From Aristolochia californica (taxonomy: Eukaryota > Streptophyta > Magnoliopsida > Piperales > Aristolochiaceae): DNA of 64,000 bases. Below, one piece after another: positions 38,104-49,073 of the stretch; position 1 is the first letter of the stretch, and every line of letters starts with the position of its first letter. The position numbers were made by a program, and so were the translations under genes. The notes beneath the pieces are model-generated. The model worked only from the letters and a program-made list of their open reading frames with translations, was not told the origin of the DNA and did no database searches. The DNA lies in contig JARWKL010000008.1 in the NCBI GenBank assembly GCA_029961685.1, forward strand, positions 6,636,501-6,700,500. Reading direction: 5' to 3'.

Positions 38104-38963
38104 ATGAATCCGAGCAACCAACTTGAGAAGAATGAACCCTGTTGAATAAGAGACACACAGATAAAACCCATTAGCATACCTTTCCAAGAGGTGCTCTCCA
38201 TGTCGAAAGAGATCGACAGAAAGATTCTCACTGGAGTACATTCTTTCGCCCATCCTCTTTTTATAGAGACGCACTCTACAAGCTTCCTTTCATTTAACGT
38301 CTGTCACAATCTGTTGAATCGTATTTGCCTAAGAAAGCTGGCGAGGAAGATGACTTCTTATACCCCTTGTGTTGCTGATATTGTAGCCACTAAATCGAGC
38401 AGATAAATAGAAAATCAAGTTTTTTCAAATCTTTCAGTTCTTTCAGATTTTACAACCACACACCGACGTTTCAATGACTTGATGGTCCCAGATGGAAAGC
38501 AATAATGGTACTTGATGTGTTAACTTCGTCTAACAAGACTGCTGGAATTTCTTGCCTAGATGCTTGCTGATAGAAGAGTTATATGGAAGAAATGGAAGGC
38601 TGATAACTTCCTGTTTCTCTTTTCTTAAGGTGCTAGAACCAGGCTCTCATCTCTTATGCAAAAGACAGAAAGATGCTCAAACCAGCTTTTGCCATCTCTC
38701 TCTCTCTTCTCCCTCTAATTCAGCTCCAATGCCATATAGTTGTTGCAGTTAAAAAAACTCTTACGTGGCTGGCCCTTGGATGGGTCGATAGGTCCGCCCA
38801 TCCATGTGCTCAATGAATCAACTCGTCTCTCATGTCCTATTCCCATATTGACGAGGTAACGGCCAGAGGACGGACTTGCGAGTTGGAAAATCGGCATGAC
38901 TTGACCGGGGAAAACATCCCAGCGGTATTTCAGAAAAATTTCAGCAATCATGTTGGTTCTTTC
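38104..38963 (-). other. Foreign fragment: possible promoter and first exon of an unknown gene
   Basis: Not related to the array units. On the minus strand, CTATAAAAAGAGG (38253-38265) resembles a TATA box. An ATG at 38201 lies about 55 bases downstream and opens a frame with a hydrophobic start (MESTSWKGMLMGFICVSL) that could be a signal peptide. The frame reaches the abrupt junction at 38104, so only about 33 codons remain. A longer minus-strand frame ending at 38715 is not recognisable. The upstream side is cut by the Copia LTR at 38964. The function is unknown and the call rests on composition and motif spacing only. Confidence 0.35.
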
Positions 38964-39418
38964 TGTTAGGAAATTCACATTTCCTATTCTAATTTGGGTA
39001 ACATATTTATTATGCAATTATATTTTATATTATTAATAGAATGGGCTGAAATTAAGTGATCTAATTTTTTTAAGCTCATTAAGGAATGGATCATGGATAT
39101 GGGCTATAAATATGGGACAATTGAGTAGATACCATAGGGAATTATGGGAACCCTATATAAAGAGACACAACATGGTTATGGTCCCCAATATATTAAATCA
39201 CACACAGTTTCCCTTCTCCCCATTCGGAAGAGAGACGAAGGTCCCATTGAGGAATAAGGCGATTTAGTTGAGGAAGACCACATCCGTTCTTATCATTCAT
39301 CACAGTAAATTCCGCATCAGAATACAAAATTCACGGAATGGATCCAAGTATGTTTTTAATCCTAATATTCTAGCATGTTGTAAATTCTGAATTAGAATTT
39401 ACTATTACGGATCTAACA
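38964..39418 (+). repeat. Copia 5' LTR (455 bp)
   Basis: Begins TGTTAGGAAATTCAC and ends GATCTAACA, with the 6-bp inverted ends TGTTAG/CTAACA. It is followed directly by the primer site. TATATAA at 39154-39160 is a likely promoter element for the transcript, and transcription would start shortly after it. The second LTR is absent. Confidence 0.9.
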
Positions 39419-39420
39419 AG

Positions 39421-39432
39421 TGGTATCAGAGC
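39421..39432 (+). promoter_or_regulatory. Copia primer-binding site
   Basis: TGGTATCAGAGC, complementary to the 3' end of plant initiator Met-tRNA, two bases after the LTR. It would prime minus-strand DNA synthesis. Confidence 0.92.
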
Positions 39433-39479
39433 AGTTCTGTTAGAATATTAGGATTTCTAGATTAATTCATGGAATGTAG

Positions 39480-40140
39480 AAAAAGAAATTCCACGAAATT
39501 CGTATTTTGGGTTGTGAGTTCGTCGGCATCGCCATCGGGTGGAGGATGGCGTTGCAGAGTCCGCTGGGATACGCTGCAACGACTTTGATTGCTGGCCACC
39601 AGTGGAGACCACCCCCACCATCTCTCTGCACGTGGCAGAGAGGGCGACGGAAACCCTTCTCTCTGCGCGTGGCAGAGAGGGCGACGAAACACCCCTCCCC
39701 CCCGTTTCTCTCTGCGCGTGAGCAGAGAGGGCGACGGAAGAAGCCACAAAGCCTATCGATGAAGCGACATCCGGTGGGAAGAGGGGGAGGCAACAGAGGA
39801 AACCTGTCATCGGATGGAATCCGAACAGTGATCGGTGGCTCAGAGACTTCGGGCAAATGGCAGTGCCGACAACCGAGTGTCCGACACTGCAACGCCCGTC
39901 AGAAAGAATGGGCGATAGCAACACCTGTCGGGTGCGCTGTCGTGGCCCTTGGGTGACAGCAGTGCCCGTCGGGCATGCTGCCGTGGCCCTTGGGCGGCAG
40001 AACCGCCTGTCGGGAGGGCTGTTGTTGCCGAGTCACCGGGCGCGCTGCCATGCCCCTTGGGCAACTGTTGTGGGAGTGCATCCGTTGGGCAACGGGCGCG
40101 CTGCTATGTCCGTTGGACAAACTGTAACGCGCCATAAAAA
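39480..40140. repeat. GC-rich leader block with hairpin and ~60-bp repeats
   Basis: Strikingly GC-rich against AT-rich surroundings. CTCTCTGC...GCAGAGAG self-complementary words occur at about 39624, 39658 and 39708. From about 39885 to 40135 there are several imperfect repeats built on GTCGGG, GCGCTGCC and GTGGCCCTTGGG. Open frames occur on both strands (for example 39507-39956 and 39457-39924), as GC-rich sequence tends to give, and none resembles a known protein. It lies between the primer site and gag, so it is either an unusually long leader or a captured/inserted segment. Confidence 0.7.
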
Positions 40141-40425
40141 AAATTATTCTTGGGGTTTGTCAAATTTACCTAATGAGATTGACTCGAGTGAGTCAACTCG
40201 AATCGGTTGCTACAGATCGGGTCGACTCGAACTAAGCTAGCTCGACTGAACTGACTTTTGCGTTTGGCGTATATGCCCAATAAGGCTGCTCATATTTGTT
40301 TGTTACATCTGACTAAATGTTTTGTTTATATATATTACATTACAAAATATTTATCGTAGCTCTAAGGAAATAAAGGCCAATACCGCAGCGCCAAGGGGAG
40401 CGGTGCCACAATGTTGGCAACAAAA

Positions 40426-40457
<32 letters not shown>

Positions 40458-40905
40458 TATTTTTTGTTTAGTTGGTCTAGTATTTTTAGTCAAATTGTTT
40501 GAAGCTACATGTTACCAAAATAACCTCTATAGTGTAGTATAATTTGACTATAAATACATAGATGTTTGTACGAAGTTATTTATGCAAATTGTGCTCGGCT
40601 CAAAGGAAGACACAATTTGGCCAAACCAACAACGTACCTGTGATGATAAATGCGTGACAATTTCATGTGAACAATAGTCGGTCCAAAGAAAGGCTATTTT
40701 TTGACAGAACTGATTGTAAGTACTTAATCATTGCACTGAGAGTACCACTTACAATTAATTTCTCTGTCCAAAGACTAGGAATTAATGTTGTACTAGGAAT
40801 CTTGAGATGGGTCCCCAATTTGGATTTTATTTTGTACTTGTCTATTTTACTTTATATGACATGCTAGTTAATGTGAGTATGTTTGTTTATTTTGTTCTGG
40901 ATCCA
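40141..40905. other. AT-rich remainder of the Copia leader
   Basis: No recognisable gene. It contains an AT dinucleotide run at about 40435-40460. It lies between the GC-rich block and the first gag-like codons. Confidence 0.5.
40433..40460. repeat. AT microsatellite
   Basis: A run of AT dinucleotides flanked by A-rich and T-rich tracts, inside the Copia leader. Confidence 0.9.
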
Positions 40906-41584
40906 GTTTTTGTTGCTACTGCTTCAAATGTTACTGCTCAAATAAGAAGCATTCCAATGTTAAGCGGGACAAATTTTAGGGCCTAGAAAGATACTGTGGA
41001 AATTGTCCTTAGTTGTTTGGATTTAGATCTTGCACTTCGGGTAGAGCCACCCATTTCTACTCCTGATAACCTCAATGAGGTTAAAATTTAGAAGTGGGAG
41101 CGCTCTAACTGAATGTGTTTGATGATCATGAAACGCTCGATTCCGGAGGCGTTTCGAGGCTCTATGACAGAGAGCGCGAGCGCCAAGAAGTTCCAAGAAG
41201 AAATTGAACAATATTTTGCCAAGAATGAAAAATCTGAGGCGAGTATCCTTTTGGCTAAACTCGTTTTGATGAAGTATAAAGGCAAAGGGAACATAAGAGA
41301 GTACATCATGGAAATGTCTCATCTTGCATCAAAACTCAAGTCACTTAAGTTAGAGCTGTCTGAGGACTTGTTCGTGCACTTGGTTCTTATCTCTCTTCCT
41401 ACACACTTTGGCCAATTCAAAGTGAGTTATAACACTAAGAAGGACAAATGGTCCCTAAATGAGCTTATATCTCATTGTGTGCAAGAAGAAGAGAGGCAGC
41501 AACGGGATAAGACTGAAAGTGCTCACTTGGCCTCAACCTCTCAATACAAGAAGAAGAAGAGAGGTAAGGATACTGCGGTATGTT

Positions 41585-41589
41585 CTTCT
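41585..41589. other. Target-site duplication CTTCT, left
   Basis: CTTCT directly before the nested miniature element. Its partner is CTTCT at 41926-41930. Confidence 0.9.
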
Positions 41590-41925
41590 TGTTACTTACC
41601 ATTGCGCCAAAAGACCGGTCTTTTAGCGAAGGCACAACATGCATATTAAAGACAAGTCATTCCAATACTCCCCCGCACGGGGAACACCCGTGTACAAATG
41701 CAAATGCACAATCCCACCTATACGGGGACGGCCAAAGACAAAGTCCCACCTATGCGGGGACAAAACAAAGACAAAGTCCCACCTATGCGGGGACAAAACA
41801 AATGGGGGGAGCGGGACTCGAACTCTAGACCACCTGCTCTGATACCATGTTACTTACCATTCCGCCAAAAGACCGGTCTTTTAGCGAAGGCGCAGCATGC
41901 ATATTAAAGACAAGTCATTCCAACA
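41590..41925 (-). mobile_element. Second miniature LTR retrotransposon (SMART/TRIM-type), nested in Copia gag
   Basis: Two 78-bp LTRs (41590-41667 and 41848-41925) flank a 180-bp internal region. In minus-strand orientation the LTR starts TGTTGGAATGACTTG and ends AAGTAACA. The primer-binding site TGGTATCAGAGC (plus strand GCTCTGATACCA) follows directly, and a purine-rich GTGCGGGGGAGTAT precedes the other LTR. The internal part has three copies of a CCCACCTAT(A/G)CGGGGAC unit about 32 bp apart and a GTTCGAGTCCC word. The 5-bp target duplication CTTCT is perfect. The sequence differs from the 83-bp-LTR family at 28666, so it is a separate family. Non-coding. Confidence 0.93.
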
Positions 41926-42028
41926 CTTCTCAGACTAAGAAACAGAAGAAGTAGGCTAAGGAGTTTACCTGCTTCTTGTGCAAGAAGTCGGGACATATGA
42001 AAAAGGATTGTCCCAAGTACGCCGCCTG

Positions 42029-44995
42029 ATGTGTAAAGAAGGGTATGCCTCTAACTTTAGTTTGTTTTGAAGTTAATTTAGCTTATGTACCTAAAGACAC
42101 TTGGTGGGTGGATTCTGGTGCTACCACTCACATTATTATGTCTTTGCAGGGTTGCTTGTGGAGCCGACCGCCAAGTGATGCTGAAAAATTCATCTTTGTG
42201 GGCGATGGCAATAAAGTTGCAGTAGAGGCTATAGGAACTTTTAGATTACAATTAAGCACTGGATTTTATTTGGATTTATTTGAGACATTTGTTACACCAT
42301 CTTTTAGGCGGAATTTAATTTTTATTTCCATTTTGGACAAATCAGGTTTTTCTTGTTCTTTTGGAAATAATAAAGTTTGTCGCTACCAAAATTCAAATTT
42401 TGTTGGTTTCAGTCCCTTAATTGATAATCTATATATGCTTGATGTTGTTAATTCCTATAGAGAAATATTGCAGATTAGTCCACGTGGTACGAAGCAAAAA
42501 TTGAGTGAGAATTCCACCACATTATGGCACAAACGTTTAGGACATATCTCTCAATAGAGAATTCAAAAGCTTGTGTCGGATGGAATTCTTGAACCCCTAG
42601 ATACTACAAATTTCCAAGGTTGTGTTAAGTGCATCAAGGGGAAACAAACAAATGTTAGAAAATTAGGTGCTGAAAGAGCTAATGTCTTAGAACTTATACA
42701 TACAGATATTTGTGGTCCATTCCCTACAGCTTCATGGAATGGCCAACAGTTACTTCATTACGTTCATAGACGATTACTCTAGATTCAGTTACCTATATTT
42801 AATACATGAGAAATCACAATCACTGGACGTTTTCAAGTCTTTCAAAGCTGAAGTTGAACTTTAACTTGGAAAGAAAATCAAGGTTGTTAAATCTGACCAT
42901 GGTGGTGAATACTACGGACGGTATGATGGATCAGGAGAACAATGTCCAGGACCCTTCGCGATTTTTCTCAAAGAGTGTGGAGTTGTTCCGCAATACACCA
43001 TGTCGGGCAAACCCAACATGAACGGTGTTGCAGAGCGACGAAACCGAACTCTTAAGGATACGGTAAGGACTATGATCAGTCATTCCTCTTTGCCAAAGCC
43101 ACTTTGGGGAGAAGCTCTCAAGACCGTAGTGTACATCCTTAACAGGGTACCGAGCAAAGCAGTTGCCCAAACCCCCTATGAACTTTGGACAGGCAAGAAG
43201 CCTAGCATTAGGCACTTGTACATTTGGGGTTGTCCAGCTGAGGCACGGCCTTATAGGACACATGAAAGAAAACTGGACTCAAGGACGGTTAGCTGTTATT
43301 TCACTGGTTACGCTAAACGCTCTCGGGGTAATAAGTTTTACGATCCCAGATCACGATCCTTCTTTGAAACGGGAAATGTGAGATTCCTTGAGGATATCGA
43401 GTTTGGAGGGGAAGAAAACATAAGGAATGTTGTCTTTGAAGAACAATCTGTTATTGATAGTGATCAAGTCTTCATACTTATTGCTGTTCAAAACACAATT
43501 CAGGCATTAGAGGATAATGTTCAGGCTCTTATTCCTGACATTGTTCAAGATCAAGACAACAATGAGATTCTTCCTCTTGCACCACCTTTAGTACAAACTC
43601 AATCACCTCAAGAAGTGCCATTAAGGAGATCCACTAGGGAGAGGAGAAATGCGATTCCAGATGATTATATTATATTTCTCCAAGAACATGAGGATGGCGT
43701 CGGATTGACAAAAGATGACCTAATTAACTTATGTCAAGCCTTGCGCAGTTCTAACGCTCAAAAGTGGATTGATGCCATGAAGGATGAGATAACGTCTATG
43801 AATGACAATGACGTTTGGGATCTCATCGAGTTGCCTAAAGGTAAGAAGCCCATTGGATATTTAAAACCAAGAGGGATTCAAAGGGCAATGTCGAGAGATA
43901 TAAGACTCGTCTAGTCGCTAAAGGCTTTACTCAAAGGGAAGGCATAGACTATAAAGAGACTTTATCTCCGGTATCTTCGAAAGACTCTTTTAGAACAATA
44001 ATGACACTAGTGGCTCATTTAGATCTAGAGCTACATCAGATGGATGTCAAAGCTGTGTTTCTCAATGGAGACATTGATGAGACGATTTATATGGTACAAC
44101 CAGAAAAATTTGTATCTGGTGATCCAAAGTCTATGGTCTGTAAATCGAAGAAATCCATCTATGGACTCAAACAAGATTCCCGTCAGTGGTATCATAAGTT
44201 CAGTGTGAGCAAATACATCTTCTTGATATTATATGTCGATGATATTCTAGTCGCTCATAGCGATATAGGCTTACTGTACGAAACCAAGAAATTTCTGACG
44301 AAGAAATTCGAGATGAAAGATCTTGGTTATGCCTCTTTTGTATTAGGTATACAGATACTTAGAGATCGTTCTCAAGGTATCCTTATGTTGTCACAAAAGA
44401 GCTATATTTATAAGGTGTTGAGTAGATTCGGCATGAAAGATAGTAAACCAGGTGACACACCCGTCGCTAAAGGAGACAAGTTTAGTCTCAAACAGTGCCC
44501 TAAAAATGATCTTGAAAGAACAGAGATACAGAAAATTCCCTATGCATCGGTAGTAGGGATTTTAATGTACGCTCAAGTTTGTACTCATCCCGACATAGCA
44601 TTTATACTAGGAATTCTAGGCATGTATTTGAGTAATCGGGGTATGCAACATTGGAAGGCAGCCAAACGCGTGATGCATTATTTGAGGAGAACAAAAGACT
44701 ACATGATTACTTATCGGAGATCAGACAGTTTAGAGATCATTGGGTTCTCTGACTCCGACTTTGTCGGATGCCAAGATAGCAGACGCTCCACATCAGGCCT
44801 CATCTTTATGTTGGGTGAAGGAGCTATCTCATGGAAGTTTGCTATGCAAACTCTCATAGCTTCTTCAACCATGGCTGCAGAGTTCATTGCTTGTTTTGAG
44901 GCATCCAACCACAGAATATGGTTGCTAGGAGCTCGACGAAGTCAAAGTTTATTGACTTCAAGTTTCTAGTTGTTAAGGAGAGAGTTCAAAATAAG
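42029..44995 (+). pseudogene. Copia pol pseudogene (protease, integrase, RT, RNase H)
   Basis: The protease motif WWVDSGATTH lies at 42102 onward (DSGA at 42111). The integrase zinc-binding region has LWHKRLGHIS and CVKCIKGK (42525-42630), with a TAG between them at about 42555. The integrase core shows IHTDICGP, a frameshift near 42755, then a stop, then KSDHGGEY and [15 protein letters not shown]-terminal region runs to about 43700. The reverse transcriptase begins near 43760. A short deletion near 43857 shifts the frame, which is then open from 44001, with HQMDVKAVFLNGD, SIYGLKQ and YVDD at 44232-44243. The RNase H has SDSDFVGCQDSRRSTSG and SSTMAAEFIACFEASN, ending at a deletion near 44935. 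Between WYHKF and SKYIFL about 20 residues usual in the family are missing. Confidence 0.9.
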
Positions 44996-45008
44996 CAGAT
45001 TTCTATAG

Positions 45009-45509
45009 AAAAAAGGCTAAAATGAGACTTGACTTTGAAAGTGGATTCACCCCAATAACTCTTCCTCTCGGGAACCGAATCCAATAGATTCCAGTGCAAT
45101 TCCCTTTCCTATCTCAACTTCACTTGTCACTGAAAATTTTCTAATCTTTGAGTTAGTTTAGGCAAACAAAATTTTTTTTACTAATTCTTCCTAGTCAATT
45201 TTATAAAAACCAACCTGTTCGGCCACCAATTGACCCAAAAATGTCATATGACATCATTTATTTTAAACCAATAAAAAACATTGGAGGAGAAATTTTATAA
45301 AAATCAACTTGTTTAGTAACCCAATAAGATCAAACCCATATTTTAATAGATTTAACTACCAATTGACTTGAATAATGTCATATGACTTTTTATTATTTTA
45401 AAATAATAAAAAGTTGTAGGAAAACTTTCTCTACCATGCAATGTTGGAGAAGGTGGTGCCCGTAAAGAGGAGGGTCTCTTCCCCTCTTACGAATAAAATT
45501 CTTGTTGTT
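45009..45509. other. Unassigned AT-rich stretch after Copia
   Basis: No gene. It contains two diverged copies of a roughly 130-bp motif with TTTTATAAAAA(C/T)CAAC, CCAATTGAC and AATGTCATATGAC (about 45196 and 45290-45400). Not related to the Copia element as far as I can see. The unit tail resumes at about 45510 (compare 7425-7490). Confidence 0.5.
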
Positions 45510-48275
45510 GCACACTTTCTTGTCTCCTCCTTTATCCTTCACCCAAACCGATGACTTGAAAAGTAAGACTTCTTGATCTCAAATGTTTTCTTTAATCTTA
45601 TTTCTCATTTCATAATGTAACCGTCTCAATAAATTGATTTTATTATTGATTATATGTGTAAAAACAGTGACAAAAAATATTTTTAAAATAGAGTAAAATT
45701 CTTTAGCAACTTAAAGGCCTTTTTTTTTTGTTTTTTGTTTTTTTGTTTTTTTTTGGTTTACATCAATATTGCAAGCAATGAAATCCAATTGGTAAATGTG
45801 TTGGAATATGAAAGCCACCATGACTTGACTTGGGAATGAAAATGGCCGTATGAAGAAGTTGCCTAACTTGTGTATGAAATGGCACAATGTGGACTTGATA
45901 GACCAGTGTAAAAGGCCAAAATGCGGATTTGACTAGCATGTGGAAAAATACATAATCAATATTTTAAGTGGAGATTGTGGTCCACCAAATGATACAACTA
46001 CACATATAACGTGACCTATGGGATAGACTAAGAAGCTCAAAGACACAAACACATCACCATTAAAATAAAGAGGACAGAGACTAAAAAATATTCAACTACC
46101 ACCTATGAAAATATCATAATATCACTAACAATGTGTGTTTATGCCTAGAAGAAATCATAGCTAGGCAAGAAAGTGCAGAGAGGAATAATTTTTATTGATA
46201 TAAGGAAATTTTAAGAGGTAAAATATTTTTAGTCCTGATTCAATTTTCCCTAAAAAAACTCTTTAATGGGACAAGAAAAAAAACAAAAATTGCTCTTGAA
46301 AAAATAATTTGTGTTTGTGTCAATTTTGGGAGATGAGAAAATTTTCATCCCACTTATTCCACAAAACTTTCAGAGGATAGAAAATAATTATCTTATTGCT
46401 CCTATTGGAAATGAGTCTTTTAATTTTGTTGATTATGTGTATATGTATGTGTGTGAGTGTATCTATGTGTTTGTTTATTATAAGGATAATGTACTTTTAG
46501 AAGATTTGATAGGATTTTGGAATTTTGGTCATTCATTTATAAAATATATCTTTTATAGTTTGAAAAATATTCATAAATTACGTTATGTTTGAAAATAAAA
46601 ATTCTATTTTTAAATTCTATTTCTGAAAACGTGGTTGACAATTAGCCAAATCAAAATTTTGAACGTGTTGTGCACTCTCCAATCTCCTTCTTTGTCCTTC
46701 CCCCATAGCGATGACTCGACAAGTTAAGCCTTAATAGTTTAAAACGAACTGAAAGATAGACCTAAACGAATAGGAGCACACTCTCTCTAAAACTTATGCT
46801 AAATTAACTTTTCCCCCATTCAGATGAAAGAGTAAAGGAACAAGTAATGAAATACTCATTACCCTTTCTCTCTATTACCTATTTATAACCCTATCTCTTG
46901 TCTCTCGCACACATAGTCTTATTAACTATATTTGGGACTTTTTTAAAGTTTTACTTGAATAAAATTCACTATGAAATTATTAGCATGCATTTTCTATTGC
47001 AATTAACCTATGTTCATTGAAATTTGGATTTTTTTTTATTTTAAATCAATCATGATCCGTTCAAATATTTGAACTCTTTGATACCTTAAAAAAAAAAAAA
47101 ATGAGCTTGCACTTAAAGTTTACAGTATTATCACCTTAGCAAATGTGTTGGAATATGAAAGCCACCTTGACTTGACTTAGGAATGAAAATGGCCCAATGA
47201 AGAAGTTATCTAGCTTGGGTATGAAAATGACAAAATGTGGATTTGACTATTGACTTGTAAATGCCAAAATGAGGACCGGACTAGCCTAATGGAAAAATGC
47301 ATAGTGAAGACTTTAAGTGGAGATTGTGGTCGAGTAAATGATACAACTACATATATGGCGTGACCATCGAGATAGACTAAGATGCTACAAGTTCATAAAA
47401 ACATCACTGTTAGAATAAAGATGACAAAAACTACACAAAATATTCAAATATCACCTATGAAAATTAGATAATATCACTAGCAATGTGTGTTCAGGCCTAA
47501 GAAGATATCATAGCTAGGTAAGAAAGTAGGAGAAAAATAATTATTCACATGAAATAATTTTTTTGATATATGTAGGTTTTAAGTGGTAAAAATGTTTTTT
47601 AACTAACCCCACAAAACCCTTTAATCGACTAAAAAAACATATAAAAAATTACTCATGAAATTAAATCCTTGTTTGTGTTAATTTTGGGAGATGAGAAAAT
47701 TGTCACCCCAGATCTTCCACAAAAATTTCAAAAAAGGACCAAAAAATAATTTTCTTATTGCCCATTTTGGAAATGAGTCTATTAATTTTTTTGATTATGT
47801 GTATGTGTGTTCATGTATCTGTGTGTTTGTTTATTTAAAGGATAATGTATTTTTAGTAGATTTAATAGGATTTTTGAATTTTAGTCATTCACGAAAACTA
47901 TTCATAAATTATGTTAAGTTCAAAAATAAAAATTCTATTTTTGAAATTTTAGTTTAGGAATATAACTAGTACCACTAGTACCAAAAGAGATAATAAGTAG
48001 AAACATAAAACTTGTTATCATATGAAATGGAACAATTGGCTCATGAAAGTCTATCAAGATAAAACAAACATTCAGAGTATTAAGTGACTCAAAGATACAA
48101 TATGGAATATATATAATATTAAGTAATATAATTTTTTTAACATATTTATAGTAATTATAGCCCTTGTAATTATAATTTCATTACATAGTTACATAATATT
48201 TTGATTTTATTATTTTGTAAACATCATTTTTAACAAAGAAAAATTAAACTAATTGGAGGAAACAATATATTTTTA
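45510..48275. repeat. Unit tail preceding A' (tail of the missing unit E)
   Basis: Starts with TTGCACAC...TGTC(T/C)CCTCC, matching 7430 of unit A. It then carries two tail sub-repeats starting near 45800 and 47150 with their TG-rich stretches (46430, 47800), and ends with the right-hand sequence of the hairpin region (47935-47985) but without the left hairpin arm. Small frames at 46311-46592 and 47691-47957 are recurrent tail frames, not genes. A poly-T/G stretch lies at 45720-45755. Confidence 0.7.
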
Positions 48276-48960
48276 CTCTCAAATTGATTTTTAGTAGTCA
48301 CTTTTTTCCTTCATTGCTCCATGAAGTAAGAGAAAGGTTGTGGACCCTGAAGGAAAGAACACACCCCAAATTTTGCTTTAAATTGGCATGGGTGTTTTGG
48401 ATATTTTGAAATGTGTAACCTAGGTCAAACTTTGAGATATATGGTTTTGCCCCCTATGAAATATATGATCCCATATATAAGGTATGCATCCAACCTTGGT
48501 TTCGTAAAGACATCAATGCAAGGATCCTCTGTCTCTCTCCTACATAGTTTTGACCAATCTAGGGCCACTCTATCAGGACCACTGGTTCATCAACCAAGTA
48601 GGGTCCAAATTATTATTTTTAATTCAAAATATCAAATTTAACTCTTGTGAGTTTGCACTAATGATGAGTCAAACCCATCTTCACAACACGTATCAAAAGA
48701 TGGTAGGATGAGGTCTGATAAGCCTAAGCCAAAGTTTGACAACCCCAATTTAAATAGCTAAAAATTAAAATATTTCTCCTATTACATCTGTATTCAGTAT
48801 TCATTACCTTAATTAGTTAGTTAAAGGAAATCTATTTAGAGGTGTTATTAACTAAATAAATGAAAACATGTTTTAGGATCAACATTATGAAGACACAACT
48901 GTTTTGAAAAAGAATCACTAGATAATTTTACATTTTTTAAGAAGAGTTAATTTGTCAAAG

Positions 48961-49073
<113 letters not shown>

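Larger units (their letters stand above)
40906..42028 (+). pseudogene. Copia gag (UBN2-type) pseudogene
   Basis: Capsid protein relic. The N-terminal part (40906-41112) contains MLSGTNF and is broken by stops in place of expected tryptophan and other codons. 41113-41580 is open and carries the helical UBN2-type gag region (FAKNEKSEASILLAKL, GNIREYIMEMSHLASKL, LISLPTHFGQFKVSYN). The frame is interrupted by the nested miniature element at 41590-41925, continues after it, meets a TAG near 41951, and then shows a CCHC zinc knuckle (CFLCKKSGHMKKDC, 41970-42011) for RNA packaging. Non-functional. Confidence 0.88.
38964..45008 (+). mobile_element. Ty1/copia LTR retrotransposon, decayed, 3' end missing
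   Basis: One LTR (38964-39418), the initiator-Met-tRNA primer site, a long leader, gag, and a pol in Copia order (protease, integrase, reverse transcriptase, RNase H) are present. The frame is interrupted by stops, frameshifts and a nested miniature element. Homology stops near 45008 in the RNase H end. No polypurine tract or 3' LTR matching TGTTAGGAAATTCAC is found in the window, so the element lost its 3' end. No target duplication can be tested. It has inserted into the foreign fragment just downstream of unit E. Confidence 0.9.

Noticed and set aside
39457..40240. Several overlapping 60-155-codon frames on both strands
   Set aside because: GC-rich DNA with few stops in all frames. No recognisable protein, and overlapping on both strands.
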